Below, one piece after another: positions 16,905 through 24,797 of a stretch of 45,166 bases of DNA. The position numbers and the translations under genes were made by a program. The notes under the pieces were generated by a model that saw nothing but the letters and a program-made list of their open reading frames with translations, was not told the origin of the DNA and did not search any database. Within the stretch, counting starts at the first letter, position 1, and the number at the start of each line of letters is the position of its first letter. Origin of the DNA: Candidatus Metalachnospira gallinarum (GTDB taxonomy: Bacteria; Bacillota; Clostridia; Lachnospirales; Anaerotignaceae); contig CAJFHC010000019.1 of assembly GCA_904378045.1 (NCBI GenBank), forward strand, positions 1-45,166, given 5' to 3'.

Positions 16905-18740
16905 ATGTGCGGTATCGTAGGATATATTGGAAATAATCAGGCTCCATCCATCCTTATAGACGGATTGAGCAAGCTGGAATACAGAGGATATGATTCCGCC
17001 GGAGTGGCTGTCCATGACGGTGAAAATATAAACATACTCAAGACAAAGGGCAGACTGTCAAACCTTGTGAAGCTCGTCATAGAAAATCCCCTTACGGGAA
17101 CGCTTGGCATTGGGCATACAAGATGGGCGACGCATGGAGTGCCTTCGGATGTAAACGCCCATCCGCATATCAGCAACGACAATATGATAGCCGTTGTTCA
17201 CAACGGCATAATCGAAAACTATGTAGATATAAAAAATGAACTTGCGGCAGAGGGGTGCGTTTTCTTATCGGATACCGATACGGAGGTAATAGCCCATCTC
17301 ATAGACAAATATTATAAAGAATGTCTGGACTTTGAGGACGCGGTATTTAAAGCCGTAAACCGATTTGAGGGGGCGTATGCCATAGGAATAATATGCAAAG
17401 ACTGCCCCGATAAACTTATCGCCGTAAGGAAAGGATCTCCTCTTGTTATCGGTAAGGGAAACGGCGAAAATTATATTGCCAGCGACATACCGGCCCTGCT
17501 CAACTACACAAGGGAGGTCTACTTCCTTGAGGAGGATGAGGTTGCCGTCCTTACGAAGGACAGTGTTGCCATATACGACAAGAACAGGAATAGGGTCGAA
17601 AGGGAAATATACCATGTCACATGGGACATTGAGGCCGCTGAAAAAAGCGGATATGCCCATTTTATGCTTAAGGAAATAAACGAGCAGCCCAAGATCGTAA
17701 GGGAGACGATCCTTAACCGTGTTCCGGAAAACGGCGACGGAATAGATCTTGAAAATATAAAGCTGGACAGAAAAGACCTGGAGAACATAGACAGAATATA
17801 TATGGTTGCCTGCGGAACCGCATACTATGCGGGACTCATCGGCAAACATCTTATAGAGAAAATATGTCGTATACCCGTTATAAGCGAGGTTGCCAGTGAA
17901 TTCAGATACAGCGATCCAATAATCGATGACAGAACGCTGCTCATAGTCGTTTCCCAGTCGGGAGAGACCGCGGATACACTTGAGGCTTTAAGAATATCAA
18001 AGAAAAACGGGGCAAGAGTTTTGGCTATCGTCAACGCCGTGGGCAGCTCCATAGCAAGAGAGGCCGACGATGTATTTTACATACTCGCGGGCCCGGAGAT
18101 CGCCGTTGCGTCCACAAAGGCATATTCGGCACAGGTAGCGGCAATGTACATACTTGCCTGCCATATCGCCCTTGAGCTCGGAAAAATGACAAAGGATGAG
18201 TTTAAGGAAATAAAAGAGCAGCTTTATATGCTGCCTTCAAAAATAGAGCTTATACTTCAGAAGCAGGATGTTGAAAAGAAACTTGCCGAGAAATATATGA
18301 ACGTGAAGAACGTATTTTTCATAGGCAGGGGACTTGACTATCTTGTGTCAAAGGAAGGCTCTCTGAAGCTCAAGGAGATAGCTTATCTCCACAGCGAGGC
18401 TTACGCCGCCGGAGAGCTTAAGCACGGCCCCATAGCGATGATAGACGAGAATACCCTTGTTGTAGCAATAGTGACCCAGGAGGAGCTTATAGAAAAGACC
18501 ATAAGCAATATAAAGGAGGTCAAGGCAAGGGGAGCCAAAACCATGGCTGTAGCCATGAAGGGCAACACAAAGATCGCCGAAGTGGCCGACGACGTCATAT
18601 ACATCCCGAGAACCATGGGCATACTGGCGCCGATACTTGCGAACATTCCCGACCAGCTTTTCGCTTACTATATGGCGCTGAATCTGGGAACCGATATCGA
18701 CAAGCCCAGAAATCTGGCCAAGAGTGTTACGGTAGAATAA
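16905..18740 (+). CDS. glmS: Glutamine-fructose-6-phosphate aminotransferase
   Basis: GlmS makes glucosamine-6-phosphate from fructose-6-phosphate and glutamine, the entry step of amino-sugar synthesis. The 611-residue protein begins MCGIVGYIG, Cys2 being the N-terminal nucleophile of the glutaminase domain (about 1-220). Two SIS sugar-isomerase domains follow, with SQSGETADTLEALR and the C-terminal KSVTVE ending typical of the family. AAAGGAGG precedes the ATG. Only 16 bases separate it from glmM, so there is no room for a glmS ribozyme, which controls this gene in many Bacillota. Confidence 0.98.
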   Translation: MCGIVGYIGNNQAPSILIDGLSKLEYRGYDSAGVAVHDGENINILKTKGRLSNLVKLVIENPLTGTLGIGHTRWATHGVPSDVNAHPHISNDNMIAVVHNGIIENYVDIKNELAAEGCVFLSDTDTEVIAHLIDKYYKECLDFEDAVFKAVNRFEGAYAIGIICKDCPDKLIAVRKGSPLVIGKGNGENYIASDIPALLNYTREVYFLEEDEVAVLTKDSVAIYDKNRNRVEREIYHVTWDIEAAEKSGYAHFMLKEINEQPKIVRETILNRVPENGDGIDLENIKLDRKDLENIDRIYMVACGTAYYAGLIGKHLIEKICRIPVISEVASEFRYSDPIIDDRTLLIVVSQSGETADTLEALRISKKNGARVLAIVNAVGSSIAREADDVFYILAGPEIAVASTKAYSAQVAAMYILACHIALELGKMTKDEFKEIKEQLYMLPSKIELILQKQDVEKKLAEKYMNVKNVFFIGRGLDYLVSKEGSLKLKEIAYLHSEAYAAGELKHGPIAMIDENTLVVAIVTQEELIEKTISNIKEVKARGAKTMAVAMKGNTKIAEVADDVIYIPRTMGILAPILANIPDQLFAYYMALNLGTDIDKPRNLAKSVTVE

Positions 18741-18744
18741 AAAT

Positions 18745-18786
18745 AAAACCGATATTTCGGATATGCTCCGGAATATCGGTTTTTTA
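18745..18786. terminator. Terminator after glmS
   Basis: AAAACCGATATT / AATATCGGTTTT stem with T run on the plus strand. The upstream A run gives it minus-strand activity too, for the convergent gene at 18801. Confidence 0.9.
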
Positions 18787-18800
18787 ATGGAATTATAGGC

Positions 18801-19076
18801 TCAGTCAAGGGAAAGGGAATGTTTTACCCTGTCGTGCTCCTCAGACGTCTTCGCGTCGTTCCATCTGTCCATGGTTCCTACAAGATAGCCCGTAATACGT
18901 CTTATTCTCTCAAAATTGATGGGCTTGAAAGTATACTTCATATTTACGAAATCTCCGTCTATGGTAAGCTCAAGGGAATCTAATTTCCTCGAAGGGTTTT
19001 CTTTTTCGATAATATCAATATAGCCGTTGATCTCTTTTTCGTCCATTGTTCCGTTTAAAACAGTTACATTTGCCAT
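18801..19076 (-). CDS. Small protein resembling the C-terminus of anaerobic ribonucleotide reductase
   Basis: A 91-residue soluble protein. Its second half (RIRRITGYLVGTMDRWNDAKTSEEHDRVKHSL) resembles the end of class III ribonucleotide reductase NrdD, where RxTGYLVG...N.AK..E..DRVKH is typical, but the zinc-binding cysteines and the glycyl-radical loop are absent. Similar stand-alone proteins are known in Clostridia under the NrdD name, so it is unlikely to be an enzyme by itself. A GGAGGG Shine-Dalgarno sequence fixes the ATG at 19076. No nrdD or nrdG is nearby. Function is unknown. Confidence 0.7.
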   Translation of the reverse strand: MANVTVLNGTMDEKEINGYIDIIEKENPSRKLDSLELTIDGDFVNMKYTFKPINFERIRRITGYLVGTMDRWNDAKTSEEHDRVKHSLSLD

Positions 19077-19207
19077 TTCTATCCCTCCAAAATCAATATA
19101 TTGTCCTTATGAACATAATAATACTACATATAGTTTTAAAAATCAATATTAAATTTATATAAATAATAACTATTCTTTGCTGATTGTAATTATTAATTTT
19201 GTACCCG

Positions 19208-19240
19208 CAAATAAAATCGCCCGCTGAAAAAGCGGGCGCT
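19208..19240 (-). terminator. Terminator after the G5/3D-domain gene
   Basis: On the minus strand CGCCCGCT pairs with AGCGGGCG (19231-19238 and 19218-19225), followed by ATTTTATTT. Confidence 0.85.
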
Positions 19241-19255
19241 GAAGTTGTGATTGTG

Positions 19256-20242
19256 TTATTGAAGAATGTATACCGTTACCGTTTGTCTGCCCCATTCATA
19301 GGCCTCGTTAACGGAATTGTAGCAAAGGTCGATGCGGTTGCCTTCTATGGCTCCTCCGGTATCCTCGGCGGAAGCTATTCCATAACCGGGAACATACAGC
19401 TTCGTGCCAAGGGGGATAACGCTCGGATCGACCGCAACAACGCCTCTGATGGCCGCCGTGCCGGTCGCGGTGGTCGAATCACAGCCTTCATCGTACTGTG
19501 TATAGCCCGTTGCCACTACCGTAAGCGTTTTGTCATATTTAAAATCTCCGACCGGAGTTGAAACCATACTTGTGGTACCTCGCTCTATTATTGAGTTTAC
19601 AGGCTCGGTAACTACCGTTCGACTGATCTCCTTTGAACCGGTAAGAGTTCCGCCGACGTATGTTTCCTCGCTTATTACCTCGACAAGACCGTCGGAACCT
19701 TCCTGGACGACCCTTTCGGTACCTTTCGCAAGTTCTTTTGTATCTCTGTATTCTATAGATTTTTCTATTTTTTCATAAGTTGTGACCTCTCTTACAAGGG
19801 TGGATGAAAGCTCTATTGTCATATCATCCTCAAGAGCCGTATCCTCAGTCATATCATCGGGGAGATAATACTGAAGATCCTCATAGTCTCCCGAAAGGTC
19901 GTCAAGGAGTTCTCCGACGGTAAGGGAAGTGGTGTGAACCATACGGGGAACGCCGTCAAAGCTGATCACAATGCTAAGGGCAGGCTTTATTTCTATAACG
20001 TCTCCGTCCTCCACAATATGATCAAGGGCATAGTTAAGTTCATCATCTTCGGAAAAATCAATTTCCTGAAGCTCAAGAAGTTCCTCGACGGAAACCGGTT
20101 CGTCAAGGGTAGCCGTAAATTCATCAGTTCCTTCAATAATTGTTACGTTTAAGCTGCTGTCTTCGCTGTATGCGGAAACTGTTCCGCCGCACATTGCCAA
20201 TAAACCAATCACGATAGCGATTACTCTAAGTCGTTTTGTCAT
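19256..20242 (-). CDS. YabE-like secreted protein with DUF348, G5 and 3D domains
   Basis: A 328-residue exported protein. A signal peptide covers about residues 1-24. Two DUF348-type repeats follow (about 28-140), then a G5 domain (about 144-222, VTTYEKIEKSIEYRDTKELA) and a C-terminal 3D domain (about 238-328) with ATGYTQYDEGC, the aspartates of VVAVDPSVIPLGTKLYV and AEDTGGAIEGNRIDLCY. The 3D domain is a double-psi barrel found in lytic transglycosylase-like and resuscitation-promoting factors, so it probably cuts or remodels peptidoglycan. In Bacillus subtilis yabE also sits beside tatD and metS. AAGGAGGAG precedes the ATG. A leader of about 230 bases and a WalR-like box lie upstream. Confidence 0.92.
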   Translation of the reverse strand: MTKRLRVIAIVIGLLAMCGGTVSAYSEDSSLNVTIIEGTDEFTATLDEPVSVEELLELQEIDFSEDDELNYALDHIVEDGDVIEIKPALSIVISFDGVPRMVHTTSLTVGELLDDLSGDYEDLQYYLPDDMTEDTALEDDMTIELSSTLVREVTTYEKIEKSIEYRDTKELAKGTERVVQEGSDGLVEVISEETYVGGTLTGSKEISRTVVTEPVNSIIERGTTSMVSTPVGDFKYDKTLTVVATGYTQYDEGCDSTTATGTAAIRGVVAVDPSVIPLGTKLYVPGYGIASAEDTGGAIEGNRIDLCYNSVNEAYEWGRQTVTVYILQ

Positions 20243-20475
20243 AGTCTCCTCCTTAATGGCATTTCCCGATAAAAGGGAAATACTGTTTATTCCGCCGCCA
20301 AAGAGCAGCGGTAATTCCGGACCCGTCTAATAAAATATGACTTACGAGAAGCCTGTATTTTACGCTGACAGAAGTCTCGGTGGTTCTTACTGACCAACTC
20401 TCCTTGATTAATGCGTTTGCATGAAAAATAATTTGGCGATGAACTTTAAAGGAGCCCGGGGCTCCTTTATCTATA
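20243..20475 (-). promoter_or_regulatory. Long structured leader of the G5/3D-domain gene
   Basis: About 230 untranslated bases follow the inferred transcription start. Minus-strand hairpins in order are AAAGGAGCC/GGCTCCTTT at the 5' end (20452-20471), TGGT/ACCA, an interrupted GAGA...TCTC stem (20347-20380), a CCGC/GCGG stem (20290-20312), and TTTCCC/GGGAAA (20262-20280) just before the ribosome binding site. It may be a riboswitch or a stability element. I do not recognise a known class. Confidence 0.4.
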
Positions 20476-20482
20476 CACGGGT

Positions 20483-20515
20483 ATTATATTAACACAAATG
20501 TAACAACTATGCAAC
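20483..20515 (-). promoter_or_regulatory. Promoter with WalR-like box upstream of the G5/3D-domain gene
   Basis: Minus-strand TATAAT at 20483-20488 has no -35 match. The plus strand here carries TGTAAC (20499) and TGCAAC (20510), 11 bases apart, a WalR-type box in reverse orientation ending ten bases from the -10. WalR controls wall hydrolases in relatives. Confidence 0.45.
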
Positions 20516-20517
20516 AA

Positions 20518-21276
20518 TTATTTTATAAATAGCTCGATAGCGTTATTTTTGGTAATATTGCATATATCTATTTCGGGCACATTTTTGATTTCACTTATTT
20601 TTTCGACCACATATTTCAAAAGGCGAGAGTCATTTCTGCGTCCTCTGTACGGAACCGGAGCAAGATAGGGGGAATCCGTCTCAATGAGTATTTTCTCAAG
20701 AGGCAGCTTTTCGACAACCTCCACGGTCTTTTTGTTGTTTTTAAATGTGAGGCTGCCTCCTATACCGATATAGAAGCCCATATCAGCGTAATCCTGAGCC
20801 ATGGGGGCGCTGCCGCTGTAGCAGTGTATAACGCCCTTCCTCACATTTGAGGCCGATATGATGTCAAAACATTCCTGTGACGCGTCTCTTGAATGTATTA
20901 TGACGGGCATATCCAGTTCCTCAGCAAGGGCAAGCTGGCGTTTGAACCAGTATCTCTGATCGTCTCTGGGAGAAAGGTCGTAATAAAAATCAAGGCCGAT
21001 CTCTCCTATGGCTACGACCTTGGGATGTTTTGAGAGTTCTCTGAGAGTATCAATATCCTCTTCGCGCATTTTTGATACTTCATGGGGATGAACGCCGACG
21101 GAGGCGTAAAAAAACGGATATTTTTCAGCAAGGGCTATGGAAGCTCTTGAAGAAGCGATATCTGACGAAGAGTTTACAACCGTTTCTATTCCTTCTGCCG
21201 GGAAGGAAGCAAGCAGCTCGTCCCTGTCGTCGTCAAACCGCTCGTCATCATAGTGGGCATGGGATTCAAAGTACAT
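20518..21276 (-). CDS. TatD-family metal-dependent hydrolase/DNase
   Basis: A 252-residue TIM-barrel hydrolase. Metal ligands are visible in ESHAHYDD (His6, His8), GEIGLDFYYD, IIHSRDA, HCYSG and ETDSPYLAP. Family members have been reported as DNases or 3'-5' exonucleases on single-stranded nucleic acid. AAGGAG eight bases upstream fixes ATG at 21276. A metG terminator lies only about 20 bases upstream of this start, so expression probably depends on readthrough. The order metG-tatD-yabE matches the Bacillus metS-yabD-yabE cluster. Confidence 0.92.
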   Translation of the reverse strand: MYFESHAHYDDERFDDDRDELLASFPAEGIETVVNSSSDIASSRASIALAEKYPFFYASVGVHPHEVSKMREEDIDTLRELSKHPKVVAIGEIGLDFYYDLSPRDDQRYWFKRQLALAEELDMPVIIHSRDASQECFDIISASNVRKGVIHCYSGSAPMAQDYADMGFYIGIGGSLTFKNNKKTVEVVEKLPLEKILIETDSPYLAPVPYRGRRNDSRLLKYVVEKISEIKNVPEIDICNITKNNAIELFIK

Positions 21277-21297
21277 GTTTATTTCTCCTTTATAAAT

Positions 21298-21334
21298 CAA
21301 AAAACTAAAGCCTGATATTTCTCAGGCTTTAGTG
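21298..21334 (-). terminator. Terminator between metG and tatD
   Basis: Perfect 12-base stem ACTAAAGCCTGA / TCAGGCTTTAGT, then TTTTTT on the minus strand. It lies only 22 bases before the tatD start codon. Confidence 0.9.
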
Positions 21335-21356
21335 TAAATATAATAATCGAAATTTA

Positions 21357-23324
21357 TCAGCTTATGGATGAACCGTCGGCGAAATCGGCTTTGTCAACGG
21401 AAGCGAGCGAAAGCTCTCCGTTTTCGTCTTCTGCCACAAGAATCATACCATAGCTCATCTCTCCCATCATTTTTCTCGGAGGAAGGTTCGTAAGGACAAT
21501 TACCTTTTTGCCTACCATTTCCTCGGGAGTGTAGTTGGGTGAAATTCCGGATAAAATCTGCCTTGTTTCATTGCCGATCTTTATCTGGTTTTTGAGCAGC
21601 TTTTTGGAACCGGGCATTTTTTCGGACGCGATTACCGTTCCGACTTTGAGCTTTATTTTATCAAAGTCGTCGATGGTTATTTCGGGAACAGGCTCCTCTT
21701 TCTGCTCCTCTTCTGCCTTTTTCTCCTGATTAGCCACGGAAGCGGCCTGAGCGGCTTTCATAGCGGCTTCAAGCTCGGCAAGCTCTTTTTTCATATCTAT
21801 TCTGGGGAAAATCACGTCTCCCTTTGTATATACCGTGTCGGCAGGAAGAACGCCCCATGTTTTGGCGCTGTCCCATGCCGTAGCTTCACCTTCGCTTACG
21901 CCAAGCTGTTTCCATATAAGTTTTGGCGTGTTGGGCATAAAAGGCTGAATGAGAACGGATACGATCCTTATGGCCTCCGAAAGGTTGTAAAGCACGTTGG
22001 CGAGCTTTGCCTTCTGAGAGTCATCTTTGGCAAGAACCCAGGGCTGAGTCTCGTCGACATATTTATTCGACCTTCTGATAAGCGTCCATATTTCCGTAAG
22101 AGCGTCCGAGAAAAGCATCTTGTCAAGAAGAGTGTCGACCTTTTCCGTAACTGCCTTTGCCGTATCTTTAAGGGAGGCGTCAAATTCTGTTTCTTCCCTG
22201 TCGGAGGGTATTTTTCCGTCAAAATATTTTTCTATCATTCCGACCGTTCTTGAAACAAGATTTCCGAGGTCGTTGGCAAGGTCGGAGTTGATTCTCTGTA
22301 TAAGAGCCTCGTTAGTGAAGTTTCCGTCCTGTCCGAAGGCTATTTCCCTAAGCAGGAAATAACGGATGGCGTCTACGCCGTATCTGTCCACGAGCACCTT
22401 GGGATCGACCACGTTTCCTTTGGACTTCGACATCTTTCCTCCGTCGATGATGAGCCAGCCATGGCCGAACACCTGCTTGGGCAGGGGAAGATCAAGAGCC
22501 ATAAGCATTGCGGGCCAGATTATCGTATGGAAACGAACGATCTCCTTTCCGACAACATGGACGTCCGCGGGCCAGTATTTTTTAAATTCCGAATCATCGT
22601 CGCTGCCATATCCCAAAGCGGTGATGTAGTTCGTAAGGGCGTCTACCCAAACGTAAACGATATGCTTGGGATCGAAGGTAACAGGTATTCCCCAGTTGAA
22701 TGACGTACGGCTGACGCAGAGATCCTCAAGTCCGGGTTTAAGGAAGTTGTTTATCATCTCGTTCTGTCTTGTCTGGGGCTGGATAAACTCAGGATGCTCC
22801 TCAATGTATTTGATGAGCCTGTCCTGATATTTTGAAAGCCTGAAGAAATAGCTTTCCTCCTTGAGCCTTTCAACCTCGCGTCCGCAGTCGGGGCATTTGC
22901 CGTCAACAAGCTGAACGTCGGTATAGAAAGACTCGCAGGGAGTGCAGTACCATCCTTCGTATTCGCTTTTATAAATATCGCCCTGATCGTAGAGCTGTTT
23001 AAATATTTTCTGTACGCTTTTAACATGGTAGTCGTCCGTGGTGCGGATGAAATGATCGTAGGATATGTCAAGCTCCTTCCAGAGATCCTTTATGCCGGAA
23101 ACGATCTTATCAACATACTGCTTGGGAGTTATTCCCTGTTTTTCGGCGATTCTCTCTATTTTCTGGCCGTGCTCGTCCGTTCCGGTAAGGAATTTGACAT
23201 CATAGCCCCTAAGTCTTTTATAACGCGCCATTGTATCCGTAGCGACGGTGCAATAGGAGTGTCCTATATGGAGTTTATCGCTGGGATAATAGATCGGCGT
23301 AGTTATGTAGAATTTTTCTGCCAT
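21357..23324 (-). CDS. metG: Methionyl-tRNA synthetase
   Basis: A 655-residue cytoplasmic synthetase charging tRNA-Met, needed for initiation and elongation. HIGH is at residues 19-22, KMSKS at 297-301, and a zinc knuckle with Cys127, 130, 144 and 147 lies in the connective peptide. The anticodon-binding helical domain spans about 350-520. A lysine/glutamate-rich linker leads to a C-terminal Trbp111-type tRNA-binding domain (about 550-655). AGGAGG precedes the ATG. The 165 bases upstream are too short and lack the conserved T-box sequence, so tRNA-sensing control is not evident. Confidence 0.98.
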   Translation of the reverse strand: MAEKFYITTPIYYPSDKLHIGHSYCTVATDTMARYKRLRGYDVKFLTGTDEHGQKIERIAEKQGITPKQYVDKIVSGIKDLWKELDISYDHFIRTTDDYHVKSVQKIFKQLYDQGDIYKSEYEGWYCTPCESFYTDVQLVDGKCPDCGREVERLKEESYFFRLSKYQDRLIKYIEEHPEFIQPQTRQNEMINNFLKPGLEDLCVSRTSFNWGIPVTFDPKHIVYVWVDALTNYITALGYGSDDDSEFKKYWPADVHVVGKEIVRFHTIIWPAMLMALDLPLPKQVFGHGWLIIDGGKMSKSKGNVVDPKVLVDRYGVDAIRYFLLREIAFGQDGNFTNEALIQRINSDLANDLGNLVSRTVGMIEKYFDGKIPSDREETEFDASLKDTAKAVTEKVDTLLDKMLFSDALTEIWTLIRRSNKYVDETQPWVLAKDDSQKAKLANVLYNLSEAIRIVSVLIQPFMPNTPKLIWKQLGVSEGEATAWDSAKTWGVLPADTVYTKGDVIFPRIDMKKELAELEAAMKAAQAASVANQEKKAEEEQKEEPVPEITIDDFDKIKLKVGTVIASEKMPGSKKLLKNQIKIGNETRQILSGISPNYTPEEMVGKKVIVLTNLPPRKMMGEMSYGMILVAEDENGELSLASVDKADFADGSSIS

Positions 23325-23443
23325 TTTGGTTTCCTCCTAAATTTTTCTGATGGATATATTATATCCGTTTTGAGCGAAAAAATAAAGGGCTATTGTTAAT
23401 TTTGGAACATTATAGGGATGCCTTCAGTCAAAGAATGAAAAAT

Positions 23444-23482
23444 GGAAAAAATCCCCTGCTTTTTATATAAGACAGGGGATGC
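23444..23482 (-). terminator. Terminator after the 2-hydroxyacid dehydrogenase gene
   Basis: Minus-strand stem ATCCCCTG / CAGGGGAT followed by TTTTTT. Confidence 0.9.
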
Positions 23483-23489
23483 AAGAGCA

Positions 23490-24455
23490 TTATAATTTCA
23501 TTTCAAGGGCTGCCTGGAAATTCTTTCTCATTCCGTCGCATGACTGGGCAAAGAGTTTGAGTTCATCCTCGTTCATATCAAGCTCGATAACGCCTTCGAC
23601 GCCGTTTCTTCCGATAATAGCGGGAACGCTGGCGTAAACGTCGCTCTGTCCGTATTCTCCGTGGAGCTTGACAGCAACGGTGCAAACCTTTTTCTCATCG
23701 CCGAAAATGGTCTTTATTATCTCAACGCAGGAAGCGGCGATTCCAAACTCTGTCGAGCCCTTTCCTTTGTATACGAGCCAACCGCCGTAGCGCGCGTCTG
23801 CCGCGATCCTGTCGAGGTCGAGTTTGCCGTATGTATCAGGATATTCCTCCATGAGCTTGAACAGAGGCTTTCCGAATATGGAAGCGCATGACCAGGGAAC
23901 CATCTGGGTCTCGCCATGCTCTCCGAGGGCGTAGGCGTAAATGGATTTCTGATCTATGTTCAGCTCTCTGGCAAGGGTTTTCCTGAGACGGGCCGAATCA
24001 AGAGTTGTGCTTGTGGAGATAAGTTTTTTTTCAGGATAGCCTGTTTTATACTGGAGATATGCCGCGATAATGTCAGCGGGATTTGATATGCTTATTATTA
24101 TTCCATCGAATTTTGAGCCCTTTATGCCCTCAATTATCGAACCCAAACATCTGAGGGTCGTGCCCATGGAGCCAACTCTGTCCTCTCCTTTGCTGAGGTC
24201 AGGAAGGGGGCCAGCGCACATAACGGCAATGTCGGCGTCGTCAAGGTCGCTGTAATCACCAACTTTAACGTCGACATGGTGAGGGCAGTATACCGTGGCG
24301 TCCATTGTATCTTCCGCCTGGGCAACGGCCTTGTCGTGGTCGATGTCGATATAGACGATCTCCTCGCACACGCCCTGTGTAACAAGACTGAATCCCACAT
24401 GGGAACCAACATGTCCCGCGCCGATAATAACTACTTTTCTTCTTTCAATACTCAT
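23490..24455 (-). CDS. L-2-hydroxyacid dehydrogenase of the LDH/MDH superfamily
   Basis: A 321-residue NAD-dependent dehydrogenase that interconverts a 2-oxoacid and an L-2-hydroxyacid. The NAD-binding loop GAGHVG is at residues 12-17. Catalytic His180 lies in GEHGETQ, with Asp153 and Arg156 in LDSARLR and Arg93 in GEDR. The substrate loop before Arg93 (GPLPDLSKGEDR) is two residues longer than in usual L-lactate dehydrogenase (GARQQEGESR), resembling L-2-hydroxyisocaproate dehydrogenase, so lactate is not certain as product. I chose ATG 24455 because GGAGGT lies six bases upstream and MSIERRKVVIIGAG is the normal N-terminus. It is monocistronic with its own promoter and terminator. Confidence 0.88.
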   Translation of the reverse strand: MSIERRKVVIIGAGHVGSHVGFSLVTQGVCEEIVYIDIDHDKAVAQAEDTMDATVYCPHHVDVKVGDYSDLDDADIAVMCAGPLPDLSKGEDRVGSMGTTLRCLGSIIEGIKGSKFDGIIISISNPADIIAAYLQYKTGYPEKKLISTSTTLDSARLRKTLARELNIDQKSIYAYALGEHGETQMVPWSCASIFGKPLFKLMEEYPDTYGKLDLDRIAADARYGGWLVYKGKGSTEFGIAASCVEIIKTIFGDEKKVCTVAVKLHGEYGQSDVYASVPAIIGRNGVEGVIELDMNEDELKLFAQSCDGMRKNFQAALEMKL

Positions 24456-24501
24456 ATATCTACCTCCGTTTTCTGGTTTTGTTTTAAATTTAATACAAAA
24501 T

Positions 24502-24530
24502 ATTATAATGGCCATCGGCCAAGAATGCAA
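24502..24530 (-). promoter_or_regulatory. Promoter of the 2-hydroxyacid dehydrogenase with palindrome in the spacer
   Basis: Minus strand TTGCAT (24525-24530), 17-base spacer, TATAAT (24502-24507). The spacer contains the inverted repeat TGGCC-N3-GGCCA (24509-24521), a possible operator. A second palindrome, GTTC-N8-GAAC, lies upstream at 24551-24566. Confidence 0.65.
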
Positions 24531-24751
24531 ATGTTTTTTTCAAATATTATGTTCGAATTATTGAACGCCAGTTGTTTGATAAAATACTGTCCGAAACGGA
24601 ATTTTTTGACCAGTGCAAAAAGTGAGAATCATATTAATATAACAAAAATATATAAGAAAGAGCTTAAAGACTATATGAAAAATAACGGATATATTGTGTT
24701 TAATGTATGTTAAAACACACTTTTCGAGAATTTTTATACAATAAAATACGG

Positions 24752-24792
24752 TAAAAGAAAAGCCCTCCGGTCAGAGTTTAAGCCGAAGGGCA
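24752..24792 (-). terminator. Terminator after the aminopeptidase gene
   Basis: Minus-strand GCCCTTCGG / CCGGAGGGC stem with TTTTCTTTT. Confidence 0.88.
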
Positions 24793-24797
24793 AAAAA

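Noticed and set aside
20243..20475. ydaO/c-di-AMP riboswitch before the G5/3D gene
   Set aside because: Expected by gene function, but the conserved GCCGAAT and CCGACAGCTAAC-type segments are not present on the coding strand.
23325..23489. T-box leader before metG
   Set aside because: The gap is only 165 bases, contains the terminator of the next gene and lacks the T-box sequence.
24276..24713. Plus-strand open frame upstream of the dehydrogenase gene
   Set aside because: It overlaps the dehydrogenase and its promoter on the other strand, has low-complexity AT-rich codons and no homology recognised.
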